A stretch of 64,000 nt of DNA from CAVSMC01 sp963798655 (GCA_963798655.1 CAWCUH010000014.1:174201-238200); one strand, 5' to 3'. Shown: positions 51,467 to 62,530, counted from the stretch's first letter. Numbers and translations are program-made. The notes: generated from the sequence alone by a model not told the origin.

Positions 51467-52419
51467 CGCGACTCCTCGCCGCGAGTGAACAGGCGCACCT
51501 GCACGAACGAGAACAGCATCACGCCGACGAACAGGAACACGCTCATGGCGGCGGCGCGCCCCATGTCGAAGAACTCGAACGCGGTCTGGTAGATGAAGAG
51601 CGGCAGCACGCGCGTCGAGTCGGCGGGGCCGCCGCCGGTCATGATCATCGGCACCGCGAACACCTTCATCGCGACGATGACGTTCATCACGACGACCAGC
51701 AGCGTCGTCGGCTTCAGCAGCGGCAGCGTGATGTGGCGGAACAGCGCCCAGCGTCCCGCGCCGTCGATCTTCGCCGCGTCGTAGTAGTCGGCGGGAATCG
51801 CCTGCAGGCCGGCGAGGAAGATCACCATGTAATACGGCGTCGCGCGCCAGATGCCGATCAGGATCACCGCCCACAGCGAAGTCGCGCTGCTGCGAAGCCA
51901 CGGGATCGGGTCGATGCCGACGAAGCCGAGCAGCGTGTTGATCACCCCGTCCTGCTGGTACATGAACGTCCAGACCACCGCCATCACGACGGCCGGCATC
52001 ACGACCGGCATGAAGATCGCCGAGCGCAGCACGTTCTTCACCCAGACGCTCTGGTTGAACAGCCATGCGAGGCCGAGCGACAGCGGCAGCACCGGCACGA
52101 CGCTGAAGCAGACGTACGCGAGCGACACCCGTGCCGACCTGAGGAACAGCGGGTCCTGCAGCAGACTCGCGAAGTTTGCGAGGCCGATGTACTTCGGCGG
52201 GTGGACCAGATCGTAGGCCGTCAGGCTCAGGTAGAGCGCCTGCAGCATCGGATAGAAGCGGAAGACCGCGAGGATCGCGAGCGTCGGCACGATGATCGCG
52301 ACGCCGAACGCCGCCTGCTTCGTGGCGAGACTGAACCGCGTGCGCCGCCGCGCCGTCGCGCGCCGGGGATCGGCGAGCGGGGGTGCGAAGTCGGGCTTGA
52401 CAGTGGCTGGCGCGTGCAC
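51463..52419 (-). CDS. Carbohydrate ABC transporter permease (MalF-like)
   Basis: The 318-aa protein has six helices and the EAA-loop DYYDAAKIDGAGRWALFRHI then TLPLLKPTTLL, as in MalF/UgpA-type permeases. It begins with a ~30-residue cytoplasmic tail. The start is GTG 52419 (MHAPATVK as translated), since no in-frame ATG gives a family-like beginning. It comes 61 nt after the solute-binding protein gene. Confidence 0.93.
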   Translation of the reverse strand: MHAPATVKPDFAPPLADPRRATARRRTRFSLATKQAAFGVAIIVPTLAILAVFRFYPMLQALYLSLTAYDLVHPPKYIGLANFASLLQDPLFLRSARVSLAYVCFSVVPVLPLSLGLAWLFNQSVWVKNVLRSAIFMPVVMPAVVMAVVWTFMYQQDGVINTLLGFVGIDPIPWLRSSATSLWAVILIGIWRATPYYMVIFLAGLQAIPADYYDAAKIDGAGRWALFRHITLPLLKPTTLLVVVMNVIVAMKVFAVPMIMTGGGPADSTRVLPLFIYQTAFEFFDMGRAAAMSVFLFVGVMLFSFVQVRLFTRGEESR

Positions 52420-52480
52420 GGCGTCGGCATTGCGCGGACAGCGCGGGCGAGCGCGCCCGTGCGCCGCCCGCGCGTTGCGC

Positions 52481-53791
52481 CTACTGCTTCAACATCTTGT
52501 CGATTTCGGCTTGCGCCTGGTCGAGCGACGCCTTCGGATCCATGCCGTCGTACACGGTGCGCTCGATCGCGCGACCGACGGCTTGCCCGATCTCGTTCGT
52601 GAACTCCGAGCGGATGTACCACGATGCCGTGGACACGTCCCTCATGTGCACGTCGAAGAACGGAAATGCCTTGGCGACCGCCGTTTCGTTGACGCCCTTC
52701 ACCGGCTGCACGAACGCGACCTTGCCGAGCCACTCGTCGGGCTTCGAGAGCATGAAGCGCACGAAGTCCCACGCGACGACCTTGTTCGCGGCCGGCTTCG
52801 CCTTGTTGACGCCCCACATCCAGCCGTAGACGATCGTGTGCGGCTTCGCCGGATTGACCTGCGGATACGACACGACGGTGAAGCCATCCTTGATCGCCGA
52901 CTGCCGGATCTGCGACGTCGCCCACGGGCCGGTCACCCACATCGCCGTGCGCCCGTCGATGAAGTCCTGGTTCGGGTTGCTCGGCGTGTTGAGCGTCGTC
53001 TTCGGGTCGCCGGTCGCCTTGGTGACATCACGCCACAGCGTCAGCGCCTTCACCGCTTCGGGGCTGTTGAGTGAAACGGTCCTGCCGTCGTCGCTCAGCA
53101 GCTTGCCGCCGAACTGCTCGACCAGCGGCTGGAACATCTGCACTTCCCAACGCGGACTGTGGTAGGGGAAGTCGAACGCCTTCTGCACGGTGCGCGTGCC
53201 CTGCACCTTCTTCAGTTTGGGCCCGAGCGCCTTCATGTCGTCCCAGGTCTTCGGCGCGTCCTTCACCGCGTCGAGCCCCGCTTCGGCGAACGCCTTGTTG
53301 TTGATGAACAGGCTCATCGAGTTGCCCTGGTACGGCAGCGCGTAGACCTTGCCGTCGAACGTGCCGGCGGCGATTCCGCCCGGCGTGTAGCGCGCGGTCA
53401 GCTCGTCGTAGCTCTTCGCGCCGAACACGTCGAGGTTCAGCGGCTCGAGCACGCCCTTCTTGTAATAAAGCTCATAGAACGACGCGTCCTGGTCCATGAT
53501 GTCCGGACCGGTGCCGGTCGCGAGCGCGACCGTGAGCTTCTGGTTGATATCGCCCGACGACGTGATGACCGGATGGACGGTCACGTTCGGCCGCACCTTC
53601 TTGTACGACTCGATCAGCTCCTTCATGTACGCGGTGAACGGGCCGTACTCGTGCCACCAGATCTCGATCGTCACGCTGTCCTTCGGGAAGCCGACCGGCG
53701 GATCGGCGGCGATCGCCGTGCTCCCCGCCGCGAACGCGCAAGCCGCCGCGACGAGCGCGGATAGCACGCGTCTCCTGCTTGATTGTTTCAT
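52481..53791 (-). CDS. Extracellular solute-binding protein for carbohydrate import
   Basis: The 436-aa precursor has a signal peptide (residues ~1-29, cleavage after AIA) and the family-1 solute-binding fold: VTIEIWWHEYGPFTAYMKEL at the start of the mature part, LTVALATGTGPDIMDQDASF, VYALPYQGNSMSLFINNKAF and the MWVTGPWATSQI segment. It captures a sugar or polyol in the periplasm for the two permeases. ATG 53791 was chosen because GGAGGAAC precedes it; a further ATG 4 codons upstream lies inside that site. Confidence 0.94.
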   Translation of the reverse strand: MKQSSRRRVLSALVAAACAFAAGSTAIAADPPVGFPKDSVTIEIWWHEYGPFTAYMKELIESYKKVRPNVTVHPVITSSGDINQKLTVALATGTGPDIMDQDASFYELYYKKGVLEPLNLDVFGAKSYDELTARYTPGGIAAGTFDGKVYALPYQGNSMSLFINNKAFAEAGLDAVKDAPKTWDDMKALGPKLKKVQGTRTVQKAFDFPYHSPRWEVQMFQPLVEQFGGKLLSDDGRTVSLNSPEAVKALTLWRDVTKATGDPKTTLNTPSNPNQDFIDGRTAMWVTGPWATSQIRQSAIKDGFTVVSYPQVNPAKPHTIVYGWMWGVNKAKPAANKVVAWDFVRFMLSKPDEWLGKVAFVQPVKGVNETAVAKAFPFFDVHMRDVSTASWYIRSEFTNEIGQAVGRAIERTVYDGMDPKASLDQAQAEIDKMLKQ

Positions 53792-53824
53792 TCGTTCCTC
53801 CATTGATGTGACTGTCCGACCACG

Positions 53825-54898
<1,074 letters not shown>

Positions 54899-54925
54899 GT
54901 CAGCCGACCGGTGGCCGAGCGCGGG

Positions 54926-56032
54926 TCACGCCGGTCTCGGCGCCTCCGCGCCGTTCGGCTCGACGACGACCTTGATCGCGCCGTCGCGGCGATTGACGAA
55001 CGTGTCGAGCGCCTCGCCGAATCGTTCGAGCGGGAACGTGTGCGTGATCAGGTCCTTCACGACGATCTGGCCCGTCGCCATCATCGCGATGATCTTGCGC
55101 GACACGTTCGGATTCGCGCGCGAGCCGAAGATCGCGATCTCGTTGTGCACGACGTACTTGAACGGCAGCGCTTCGCGCACGTCGTCCGGCGGCACGCCGA
55201 GCAGGCCGACCTTGCCGCCTTTGCGCACCATGCGAACACATTGCGCGAACGTGCCCGGCGCGCCGGAGCACTCGAATGCCTCGTCGACGCCGACGCCGCC
55301 CGCGAACGTGCGCACCGCCTCGACCGGGTCGTGCTTCTCGATGTCCACGACCGCATCGGCGCCTTTCGCCGCCGCCGCGGCAAGCCGCGCACCGCGACCG
55401 ACAACGATCACGCGAGCTGCGCCGAGCGCCTTGGCGAAGCGCATGGCAATGAGACCGATGGGCCCGGGCCCGACCACTGCAACGGTTCCGCCGGCGGTGA
55501 TGCCGGTCAGCTCCATGCCGTGCAGCGTGACGCCGGCGGTGTCGACGAGCGCGCCTTCGCGGAACGAAACCGCGCGCGGCAGCGGGTTGATGCTGCGCAC
55601 GGAATAGACGTTGTATTGCGCGTACGCGCCCTGCGACACGAATCCATAGTGCCGGTGCCCGCTTTCGGCCCGGCCGTAGTTCTCGCAGAGGTTGTAGCGG
55701 CCCTGCAGACAGTTGCGACAATAGCCGCAGCCCTTGTGCGCTTCGCCGGCGACCGCATCACCCGGCTTGAAGTCGAGAACGCCGTCGCCGATCCGCACGA
55801 CTTCGCCCGACCATTCGTGTCCCGGAATGAACGGATACGATGGAGGCCAGATGCCGGCAAGGCCTCCTCGGACGATCTCGGGGTCGCTGCCGCAGATCGC
55901 GACGCCGCGGATGCGGCACAGCACCTCGTGCGGACCCGGTACGGGAACGGGAACGTGCTGGATCTCGAAGGCGCCCGGCGACGTGAGCACCAGCGCCATC
56001 ATCGTGCGCGATACGTTCGAATCGCGTTCCAT
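54926..56032 (-). CDS. Zinc-dependent dehydrogenase, sorbitol/threonine-dehydrogenase type (first of operon)
   Basis: The 368-aa MDR enzyme has VAICGSDPEIV and PFIPGHEWSGEVV for the catalytic zinc, the structural-zinc loop CGYCRNCLQGRYNLC, and the NAD-binding VVGPGPIGLIAMRFAKALG. It likely oxidises a polyol or sugar. It is the first gene of a seven-gene operon with an ABC importer, a second dehydrogenase and a lactonase. The ATG at 56032 has a weak A-rich upstream; MM at residues 11-12 is another possible start. No promoter is obvious in the 276-bp gap upstream. Confidence 0.92.
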   Translation of the reverse strand: MERDSNVSRTMMALVLTSPGAFEIQHVPVPVPGPHEVLCRIRGVAICGSDPEIVRGGLAGIWPPSYPFIPGHEWSGEVVRIGDGVLDFKPGDAVAGEAHKGCGYCRNCLQGRYNLCENYGRAESGHRHYGFVSQGAYAQYNVYSVRSINPLPRAVSFREGALVDTAGVTLHGMELTGITAGGTVAVVGPGPIGLIAMRFAKALGAARVIVVGRGARLAAAAAKGADAVVDIEKHDPVEAVRTFAGGVGVDEAFECSGAPGTFAQCVRMVRKGGKVGLLGVPPDDVREALPFKYVVHNEIAIFGSRANPNVSRKIIAMMATGQIVVKDLITHTFPLERFGEALDTFVNRRDGAIKVVVEPNGAEAPRPA

Positions 56033-56216
56033 GGCTTTCGCTTTCGCGCGGCGGCGCTTGCGACAATGGGCGACCGCGACGTTTTCCCGCAGGTGGAGCT
56101 ATGCTGCGCGGCGCGGACGCGCGCCGTTTTGCGCAGGATCAATCGCTAACCGCAAAGCTCGCGTTCAGCGGCGGATTCCGGCGAGACGCAACGGCGACAT
56201 CGCGAACGCGTAACCG

Positions 56217-56241
56217 TGCATGCGACATTCGGTCACATGCA
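56217..56241. promoter_or_regulatory. Inverted repeat TGCATG-N13-CATGCA in divergent promoter region
   Basis: TGCATG (56217-56222) and CATGCA (56236-56241) are complementary arms around 13 bp, between the divergent sugar operon and the small monooxygenase gene. CATGCATGCAT follows directly, which makes a short low-complexity patch. It could be an operator for the sugar operon; nothing in the window identifies a regulator. The rest of 56033-56308 shows no feature. Confidence 0.3.
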
Positions 56242-56308
56242 TGCATCGAAGCGGGCGAATGCGTGGCAAAGTAGCGCCGAGCGTTTCAATCACCGACAAA
56301 GGCGCGCC

Positions 56309-56629
56309 ATGATCCTCGAAATCGCGCAGATCGACGTGAAGCCGGGCCTCGAAGCCGAATTCGAAGCGAATGTCGCGAACGCCGCGCCGCTGTTCCAGCG
56401 CGCGCGCGGATGCCACGCGATGGAGCTGCAGCGCTCGATCGAGCAGCCGCTGCGCTATCGACTGATGGTGCTATGGGAGACGCTGGAGAACCACACGGTG
56501 GACTTTCGCCAGTCGAGCGACTTCCAGGCGTGGCGCGGGCTCGTGTCGCACTGCTTCGCGAGCGCGCCGCTCGTCGAGCACACCGAGCGATGCGCCGTTG
56601 GCTTCGGCGCACTCACCGCGCGGATCTAG
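56309..56629 (+). CDS. Antibiotic biosynthesis monooxygenase-fold protein
   Basis: The 106-aa protein begins MILEIAQIDVKPGLEAEFEA and has ARGCHAMELQRSIEQPLRYR, then LMVLWETLENHTVDFRQSSD and FQAWRGLVSHCFA, the dimeric ferredoxin-like ABM fold. Members are quinone or heme monooxygenases, or have no known activity; the function here is unknown. AAAGG precedes the ATG at 56309. It is convergent with the outer-membrane factor gene of the RND operon (18 nt gap). Confidence 0.88.
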   Translation: MILEIAQIDVKPGLEAEFEANVANAAPLFQRARGCHAMELQRSIEQPLRYRLMVLWETLENHTVDFRQSSDFQAWRGLVSHCFASAPLVEHTERCAVGFGALTARI

Positions 56630-56647
56630 CGCCAGCGTGCGAAGCGC

Positions 56648-58138
56648 TCATGCACGCTGCCATCCTCCACCGAGCGCGTTCATCAGGTCGACGGTGAACG
56701 TGAGGAACGATTGGCGGTTGCGCACGAGCGCGAGGCGCGCGTCGTTCAGCGTGCGCTGCGCATCGAGCACTTCGAGATACGCCGAATAGCCGGCGTCGTA
56801 GCGCTGCGTCGCGAGCTTGAGGCTCTGCGTCGCCTGCTCGACGCGTGCGGCGAGGTCGCGCTCGGTATCCGCGGCGAATGCCACATTGGACAGCGCGTCG
56901 GAGACCTCGCGGAAAGCGGCCTGCACCGACGCTTCGTACTGCACTTGCGCCTGCCGCGCGCGCGCCTCGGCCTGCTCGGTGCGCGCCTGGTAGCGGCCCC
57001 AGTCGAGCACCGGCCCGAGCAGCCCGGCGCCGAGCGACCAGACGCTCGCGCCGGGCGACACGAGGTGCGCGAGATTGTCACTCTGCAGGCCGAGCGAGCC
57101 GGTGAGGCTTATCGCCGGCAGCTGCGCGGCACGCGCGACGCCGATCTGCGCGTTCGCCGAGACGAGCGTCGCTTCGGCCTGGCGCACGTCGGGCCGCCGC
57201 TCGACCAGCGTCGACGGCAGACCCGGAGGCGGCAACGGCGGCGCCGGCAGCGAGCGCAAGTCTTCGGGCGGAAGCTCGAGGCCGAGCTGGCCGGTAAGCA
57301 CGCCCAACTGGTGCATTGCCACCGCGCGGAGCCGCCTGAGCTCCTTGATTTGCGCCGCGAGCTGCGAGCGAATGCCCTGAGCCTGATAGACATCGAGCGC
57401 CGACGCGATGCCCGCTTCGGAGCGCTGGCGCGTGATCGTGACCGAGTCGTCGGCGCTCTTCAGCGTTTCGTCGGAAACCACGATCTGCGCGTCGAGCGAG
57501 CGCACGTTGAAATACGTGCGCGCGATCGCCGCGGAGAGCGTCAGCGCGACCACGCTTCGCGCGTACTCCGTCGCCGAAAGCTGCGCCTGCGCCGCCTCCT
57601 GCAAGCGGCGCAGCCGGCCCCAGAAGTCGAGCTCGAACGACGTGCTGACGGCGAGCGAGAAGTTGTTCAACGTGCCGACGCCGCCCGCGCGGATCGGCCC
57701 GGTCTGCTCGCTCGCGCCCGAGCGGCCCGCGTTGCCCGACGCGTTGACCTGCGGCAGCAGCGTGGCGTTCGCTTCGCGCACGAGCGCCCGGGCTTCCTCG
57801 ACGCGCGCGATCGCGAGGCGCACGTCGGTCGCGCTCGTGAGACCCGCCGCGACGAGGCGATCGAGCGTCGCGTCGTCGTAGAGGCGCCACCAGTCGGCCG
57901 GGACGGCAGCGAGCGTCGCGCCGGTGGGCTTCGGATCGCTCGCCGGATAGCCGCTCGGCACGGCGATGTCGGGTCGCGTGTAGTCTGGTCCGACGGGCGC
58001 GCAGGCCGTGAGCGCGAAAAGGGTCATTCCGAGCGCAGCACGAACCCTGGTCAGTGCGGGCGCAGCGAAGAATCCGATGCGCTTCCTGCGAAAGCGGATC
58101 CGTCGCCTTCGCCTCGAGACGACGATTGCGCAGTTCAT
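56648..58138 (-). CDS. RND efflux outer-membrane factor lipoprotein (OprM/NodT family)
   Basis: The 496-aa protein has a lipobox LTACAP (Cys46), the OprM start (VGPDYTRPDI) and two OEP repeats with FELDFWGRLRRLQEAAQAQL in the first and ASVWSLGAGLLGPVLDWGRY in the second. It should form the trimeric outer-membrane duct for the pump upstream. The unusually long, very basic stretch before the signal helix suggests the true start may lie lower, but the ATG at 58138 overlaps the pump gene stop (ATGA) and would be translationally coupled. Confidence 0.94.
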   Translation of the reverse strand: MNCAIVVSRRRRRIRFRRKRIGFFAAPALTRVRAALGMTLFALTACAPVGPDYTRPDIAVPSGYPASDPKPTGATLAAVPADWWRLYDDATLDRLVAAGLTSATDVRLAIARVEEARALVREANATLLPQVNASGNAGRSGASEQTGPIRAGGVGTLNNFSLAVSTSFELDFWGRLRRLQEAAQAQLSATEYARSVVALTLSAAIARTYFNVRSLDAQIVVSDETLKSADDSVTITRQRSEAGIASALDVYQAQGIRSQLAAQIKELRRLRAVAMHQLGVLTGQLGLELPPEDLRSLPAPPLPPPGLPSTLVERRPDVRQAEATLVSANAQIGVARAAQLPAISLTGSLGLQSDNLAHLVSPGASVWSLGAGLLGPVLDWGRYQARTEQAEARARQAQVQYEASVQAAFREVSDALSNVAFAADTERDLAARVEQATQSLKLATQRYDAGYSAYLEVLDAQRTLNDARLALVRNRQSFLTFTVDLMNALGGGWQRA

Positions 58139-61100
58139 GCAGGCTCCTTGGCGAGTTCGGCCGCGCCCTCCGCTGGCGCCTCATGCTCGCCCATCGCCTG
58201 CCTGCGCGCGAACAGCGTGAAGAACAGCGGCACGAAGATCGTCGCGACGAACGTCGCGAGCAGCATCCCGCCGACGACGCCGGTGCCCATCGATCGGCGC
58301 GCCGCCGCGCCGGCGCCGCTCGCGATCATCAGCGGCATCACGCCGAAGACGAACGCGATCGACGTCATCACGATCGGTCGGAAGCGCAGCCGCGCCGCCT
58401 GCAGCGCGGCGTCCACCGGGCGCATGCCGGCGAGCAGGCCCTGCTGCGCGAACTCGACGATCAGGATCGCGTTCTTCGCCGACAGGCCGATCAGCACGAC
58501 GAGTCCGATCTGGAAGTAGATGTCGTTCTCCATTCCGCGCACCCACACCATCGCGAGCGCGCCGAGCACGGCGAACGGCACGGCCAGCACGACCGATGCG
58601 GGCAGGCGCCAGCGCTCGTACAGTGCGGCGAGGATCAGGTACACCATGACGATGGCGAAGCCGAACGCGAACAGCGACGCGCGACCGGTGCGCTTCTCCT
58701 GGAACGCCTGCCCGGTCCATGCGATCGAGTAGCCGGCCGGAAGGGACTCGGCGGCGACCTGCTCGACGGCGGCGATCGCCTCGCCCGAGCTCACGCCCGG
58801 CTTGCCGCTGCCGAGCACCTTGGCGGCGAGAAAGCCGTTGTAGCGCTCGACCTGCTCGGGTCCCACGACGCTCGTCGTGCGCACGAGCGCTTTGAGCGGG
58901 ATCATCTCGCCGCTGGTGTTCGAGCGCACGTACACCTGACCGATATCATCGGGCTGCGCGCGGAACGGCGCGTCGGCTTGCATCTGCACGCGATACGTGC
59001 GGCCCGACATGTTGAAGTCGTTGACGTAGAGCGCGCCGATCGTGCTCTGCAGCGCGTCGAACACGTCGGACACCGGCACGCCGAGCGCCATCGCCTGCTC
59101 GACGTTCACCTCGACGAAGATCTGCGGCACCCTCGGCCGAAAGAACGTGTTGATCGCGGTGAGCCGCGAATCGCGCGCGAGTGCCGCGGTGAGCGACTGC
59201 ACGACCTGCGCGAGCCGGCCCGCGTCGGAATCGGCGCGCGCCTGCACATAGAGCTCGAGGCCGCCCGCCGTGCCGAGGCCGCGAATCGACGGCGGGTTGA
59301 AGCCGATCACCATGCCGTCGGTGACCTGCTGGCCGAAGCGGGAAATATCCGCGGCGACCTGCTGGGCGCTCTTCGTGCGCTCGGCCCAGTCCTTCAGCAG
59401 CACGAACGTCGTGCCCGAGTTCGGCTTGTTGGCGCCGCCGATCAGGTCGCGTCCGGGCGCGACGAACACGTGCTCGACCGGCGGATCCTGCGCGAGGTGC
59501 TTCTGCAACTGCGCGCCGGTCGCGCCGGTGCGTTGCAGCGTCGCGCCATCGGGCAGCATGATCGCACCGAGCACATAGCCCTGGTCCTCCGCCGGCACGA
59601 AGCTTCCGGGCACGCGCGTGAAGAGCAGCGCGACGAGCGCGATCACGCCGAGGAACGCGAGCCCCGCGAGCAGCCGGCGGCGGATCGCGAGCCGGATCAG
59701 CCACAGGAAGCCGCTGGTGAGCCGCGCAAAGCCGACGTTGAACGGATGGAACAGCCGCGACTCGTGCTCGCCCGCCCTGAGCAGCAGCGCGCACAGTGCC
59801 GGGGTCAGCGTGAGCGCGGTGAGCCCCGACAGCAGCACCGAGATCGTCACCGTGACGGCGAACTGACGATAGAGCTGGCCGGCGATGCCGCCGAGGAACG
59901 CGACCGGGACGAACACCGCGCAGAGCACGAGCACGATCGCCAGTACCGCGCCCGACACCTCGTGCATCGACTCGATCGCCGCCTGCCTCGCGCCCATCTT
60001 CTCCACGCGCATCAGGCGCTCGACGTTCTCGAGCACGACGATCGCGTCGTCGACGACGATGCCCACCGCGAGCACCATCGCGAACAGCGTCAGCGTGTTG
60101 ATCGAGAAGCCGAGCACGTAGAGGCCGGCGAAAGCGCCGATCAGCGACACCGGCACGGCGATCATGGGGATGAGCGTCGCGCGCCAGTGCTGGAGGAAGA
60201 CGAACACGACGAGCAGCACCAGAACCGCCGCCTCGCCGAGCGTCTTCAGCACTTCCTTGATCGACGCATCGATCACGCGCGTCGTGTCGAATGGGATCAG
60301 GTAATCCATCCCCTGCGGGAACGATGACTTCAACTCGGCGACGCGTGCTCTCACCGCGTCGGCGACGTCGAGCGCGTTCGCGCCCGTCTGCAGGAACACC
60401 GCCATGCCGACCGCCGGCTGGCCGTCGACGCTCGTCGTGATGTCGTAGCTCTGCGCACCGAGCTCGACGCGGGCGACGTCGCGCACGCGCAGCACGCCCG
60501 ACGGTCCGCCGGCGCGGATGACGATGTCGCCGAACTGCTCGGGCGTCACCAGCCGCCCGCGCGCGGTCACCGTGTAGACGAGTGACTGGCCGGCGGGTGC
60601 CGGCTCGGCGCCGATCTTGCCCGCGGCGTACTGCTGGTTCTGCGCGCGAATCGCGTTCGCGACATCGGTCGGCGTGACGCCGAGGCGCGCCATCTTGTCC
60701 GGCTGCAGCCACACGCGCATCGAGTAACCCGAGCCGAACAGCAGCACGTCGCCGACGCCGGGCACGCGCTTCAGCTCGTCGATCATGTTCACGGTCGCGT
60801 AGTTCGCCATGAACGTCGTGCTCTGCGCGGCGGCGCGCGACACGAGGCCGACGACGAGCAGGATGTCGTTCGAGCGCTTTTGAACGATCACGCCGTTGCG
60901 CCGCACTTCCTCCGGCAGTCGCGGCAGCGCGACCTGCACGCGGTTGTTGAGCTGGAACACCGCGGTGTCGACGTTCGTGCCGACCTCGAATGTCGCGGTG
61001 ATCGCGACGGTGCCGTCCGCTGCCGAGCTCGAGCTGAAGTAGATCATGTTCTCGACGCCCGACAGCTGCTCCTCGATCGGCGCGGCGACGGTGCGCGCGA

Positions 61101-61278
61101 TCGTCTCCGCGCTCGCGCCGGGGTACGACGCGCTGATCGTCACCGTCGGCGGCGCGATCTCGGGATACTGCGCGACCGGCAGGATGCGTGACGCGATGAT
61201 GCCGGCGAGCGCGATCACGATCGCGATGACGCTCGCGAAGATCGGCCGCTCGATGAAGAAGCGAGAGAAGTTGCCCAT
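58135..61278 (-). CDS. RND efflux pump, inner-membrane transporter (AcrB/MexB, HAE-1)
   Basis: The 1047-aa protein starts MGNFSRFFIERPIFASVIAI and has the 12-helix, two-porter-loop layout of HAE-1 pumps. TM4 carries the proton-relay Asp pair in VLAVGIVVDDAIVVLENVER, and GAIMLPDGATLQRT and FSRFGQQV-type periplasmic elements are present. It exports drugs, solvents or other hydrophobic compounds with proton import. It lies 8 nt after the adaptor gene and overlaps the outer-membrane factor gene. Confidence 0.96.
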   Translation of the reverse strand: MGNFSRFFIERPIFASVIAIVIALAGIIASRILPVAQYPEIAPPTVTISASYPGASAETIARTVAAPIEEQLSGVENMIYFSSSSAADGTVAITATFEVGTNVDTAVFQLNNRVQVALPRLPEEVRRNGVIVQKRSNDILLVVGLVSRAAAQSTTFMANYATVNMIDELKRVPGVGDVLLFGSGYSMRVWLQPDKMARLGVTPTDVANAIRAQNQQYAAGKIGAEPAPAGQSLVYTVTARGRLVTPEQFGDIVIRAGGPSGVLRVRDVARVELGAQSYDITTSVDGQPAVGMAVFLQTGANALDVADAVRARVAELKSSFPQGMDYLIPFDTTRVIDASIKEVLKTLGEAAVLVLLVVFVFLQHWRATLIPMIAVPVSLIGAFAGLYVLGFSINTLTLFAMVLAVGIVVDDAIVVLENVERLMRVEKMGARQAAIESMHEVSGAVLAIVLVLCAVFVPVAFLGGIAGQLYRQFAVTVTISVLLSGLTALTLTPALCALLLRAGEHESRLFHPFNVGFARLTSGFLWLIRLAIRRRLLAGLAFLGVIALVALLFTRVPGSFVPAEDQGYVLGAIMLPDGATLQRTGATGAQLQKHLAQDPPVEHVFVAPGRDLIGGANKPNSGTTFVLLKDWAERTKSAQQVAADISRFGQQVTDGMVIGFNPPSIRGLGTAGGLELYVQARADSDAGRLAQVVQSLTAALARDSRLTAINTFFRPRVPQIFVEVNVEQAMALGVPVSDVFDALQSTIGALYVNDFNMSGRTYRVQMQADAPFRAQPDDIGQVYVRSNTSGEMIPLKALVRTTSVVGPEQVERYNGFLAAKVLGSGKPGVSSGEAIAAVEQVAAESLPAGYSIAWTGQAFQEKRTGRASLFAFGFAIVMVYLILAALYERWRLPASVVLAVPFAVLGALAMVWVRGMENDIYFQIGLVVLIGLSAKNAILIVEFAQQGLLAGMRPVDAALQAARLRFRPIVMTSIAFVFGVMPLMIASGAGAAARRSMGTGVVGGMLLATFVATIFVPLFFTLFARRQAMGEHEAPAEGAAELAKEPA

Positions 61279-61286
61279 CGCCCGCG

Positions 61287-62498
61287 TCAGCGCTTTGCCG
61301 AGGCGCTCGCCGGTGCGGCCGCCGTCGGCGTGGTCGCCGGGACACCGGCGGCCTGCGACGTCGCCGGGTGCGGATCGATCGCTGCGGCGGGCCGAAGCTT
61401 CATCAGGTTGTCGACGATCACCAGGTCGCCCGGATTCAGGCCGCTGGTGACGATCCAGTCGGTGCCAAGCCAGCTCGCCGTCTGCACGCTGCGCGGGCTC
61501 GCCTTGCCGTCGGCGGCGACCCACACCGAGCGCCCCTGCTCGCTCTGTGTCACCGCCGACTGCGGCACGAGGTAGCCCTGCTGCGATCCGGCGACGATCT
61601 GAACCTTCAGGAACCGGCCCGGCAGCCACCTCAACTCGGGATTTGGAAACGCCGCGCGCAGTTGCACGGTGCCAAGCTTCGGATCCACCGTCGATGCGGT
61701 GAAGTTCAGCCGGCCGTTCGACGCGGCAACCGTGCCATTGTCCTGAATCACGTTGACGTCGGCGCGCTGTCCCGCGCCGCGAACGCGCTCGAAATCGCCC
61801 TCGGCGAGCGAGAAGCGCACCCAGATCGGATCGACCTGCGTGATCGTCGTCAGCAGATCGGTGTTCGCGGCGATCAAGCTGCCCTCGGAACGCGCGGCGC
61901 GACCGGTGATGCCGCCGATCGGTGCCTTCACGCTCGTGTACGAAAGATTGAGCTGCGCCTCGGCGAGCTTCGCCTGCGCCACCTCGATCGCCGCCCGCGA
62001 CTCCTTCAGCGTCGACACCGCCTGATCGTATTCGCGCTGGCTGATCGCTTTCGTGTCGGCCAGCGATTTCAGCCGATCCGCTTCGCGCTGCGCCTGCTCC
62101 TCGCGCGCACGCTCCTGGTTCAGCGCGGCCTTCGCCTGCGCGACCGCGAGCTCGAACGGCGCCGCGTCGATCCTGAACAGCAGCTGCCCGGCACGCACGC
62201 GCGCACCCTCGTCGTAGAGACGCTTTTCGAGAATGCCGGACACGCGAGCGCGCACCTCCACCTCGCGCGAGCCCTCGGCCTGGCCGACCGCCTCCAGCAC
62301 GACCGGCACGCGCTCGGGCTCGACGCGCTTCACGGCGACGGGGATCGGCGGCGCCGCCACCGCGGCTGACTTCGGCTGCGCTTCGCCGGCCTCGTGCCGT
62401 CCGCATGATCCGATCACGAGCGCCGCGGCCGCCACAGCGAGCAAGCGAACGGCGCGACGTGCCGTGCGTGCGGTTTCAGCGTTCGAATGGATCATCAT
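61287..62498 (-). CDS. RND efflux periplasmic adaptor (membrane fusion protein)
   Basis: The 403-aa lipoprotein has lipobox VIGSCG (Cys32), a lipoyl half (EVEVRARVSGILEKRLYDEG), a hairpin with coiled coil (~105-175; QREADRLKSLADTKAISQRE), and the second lipoyl half with LSYTSVKAPIGGITGRAARS. It joins the pump to the outer-membrane duct. It is the first gene of the efflux operon and divergent from the TetR gene; its promoter overlaps a palindromic operator at 62534-62551. Confidence 0.95.
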   Translation of the reverse strand: MMIHSNAETARTARRAVRLLAVAAAALVIGSCGRHEAGEAQPKSAAVAAPPIPVAVKRVEPERVPVVLEAVGQAEGSREVEVRARVSGILEKRLYDEGARVRAGQLLFRIDAAPFELAVAQAKAALNQERAREEQAQREADRLKSLADTKAISQREYDQAVSTLKESRAAIEVAQAKLAEAQLNLSYTSVKAPIGGITGRAARSEGSLIAANTDLLTTITQVDPIWVRFSLAEGDFERVRGAGQRADVNVIQDNGTVAASNGRLNFTASTVDPKLGTVQLRAAFPNPELRWLPGRFLKVQIVAGSQQGYLVPQSAVTQSEQGRSVWVAADGKASPRSVQTASWLGTDWIVTSGLNPGDLVIVDNLMKLRPAAAIDPHPATSQAAGVPATTPTAAAPASASAKR

Positions 62499-62530
62499 CC
62501 GGTGTGCGGGGGATCGACGGCCAATCGGGC

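Noticed and set aside
58135..62406. A single minus-strand open frame spanning the pump and the adaptor genes, suggesting a 1400-aa fusion
   Set aside because: Only the part up to 61278 matches an RND pump. Upstream of it the frame reads Arg/Ala-rich nonsense while another frame gives the lipoprotein adaptor with lipobox and lipoyl motifs.
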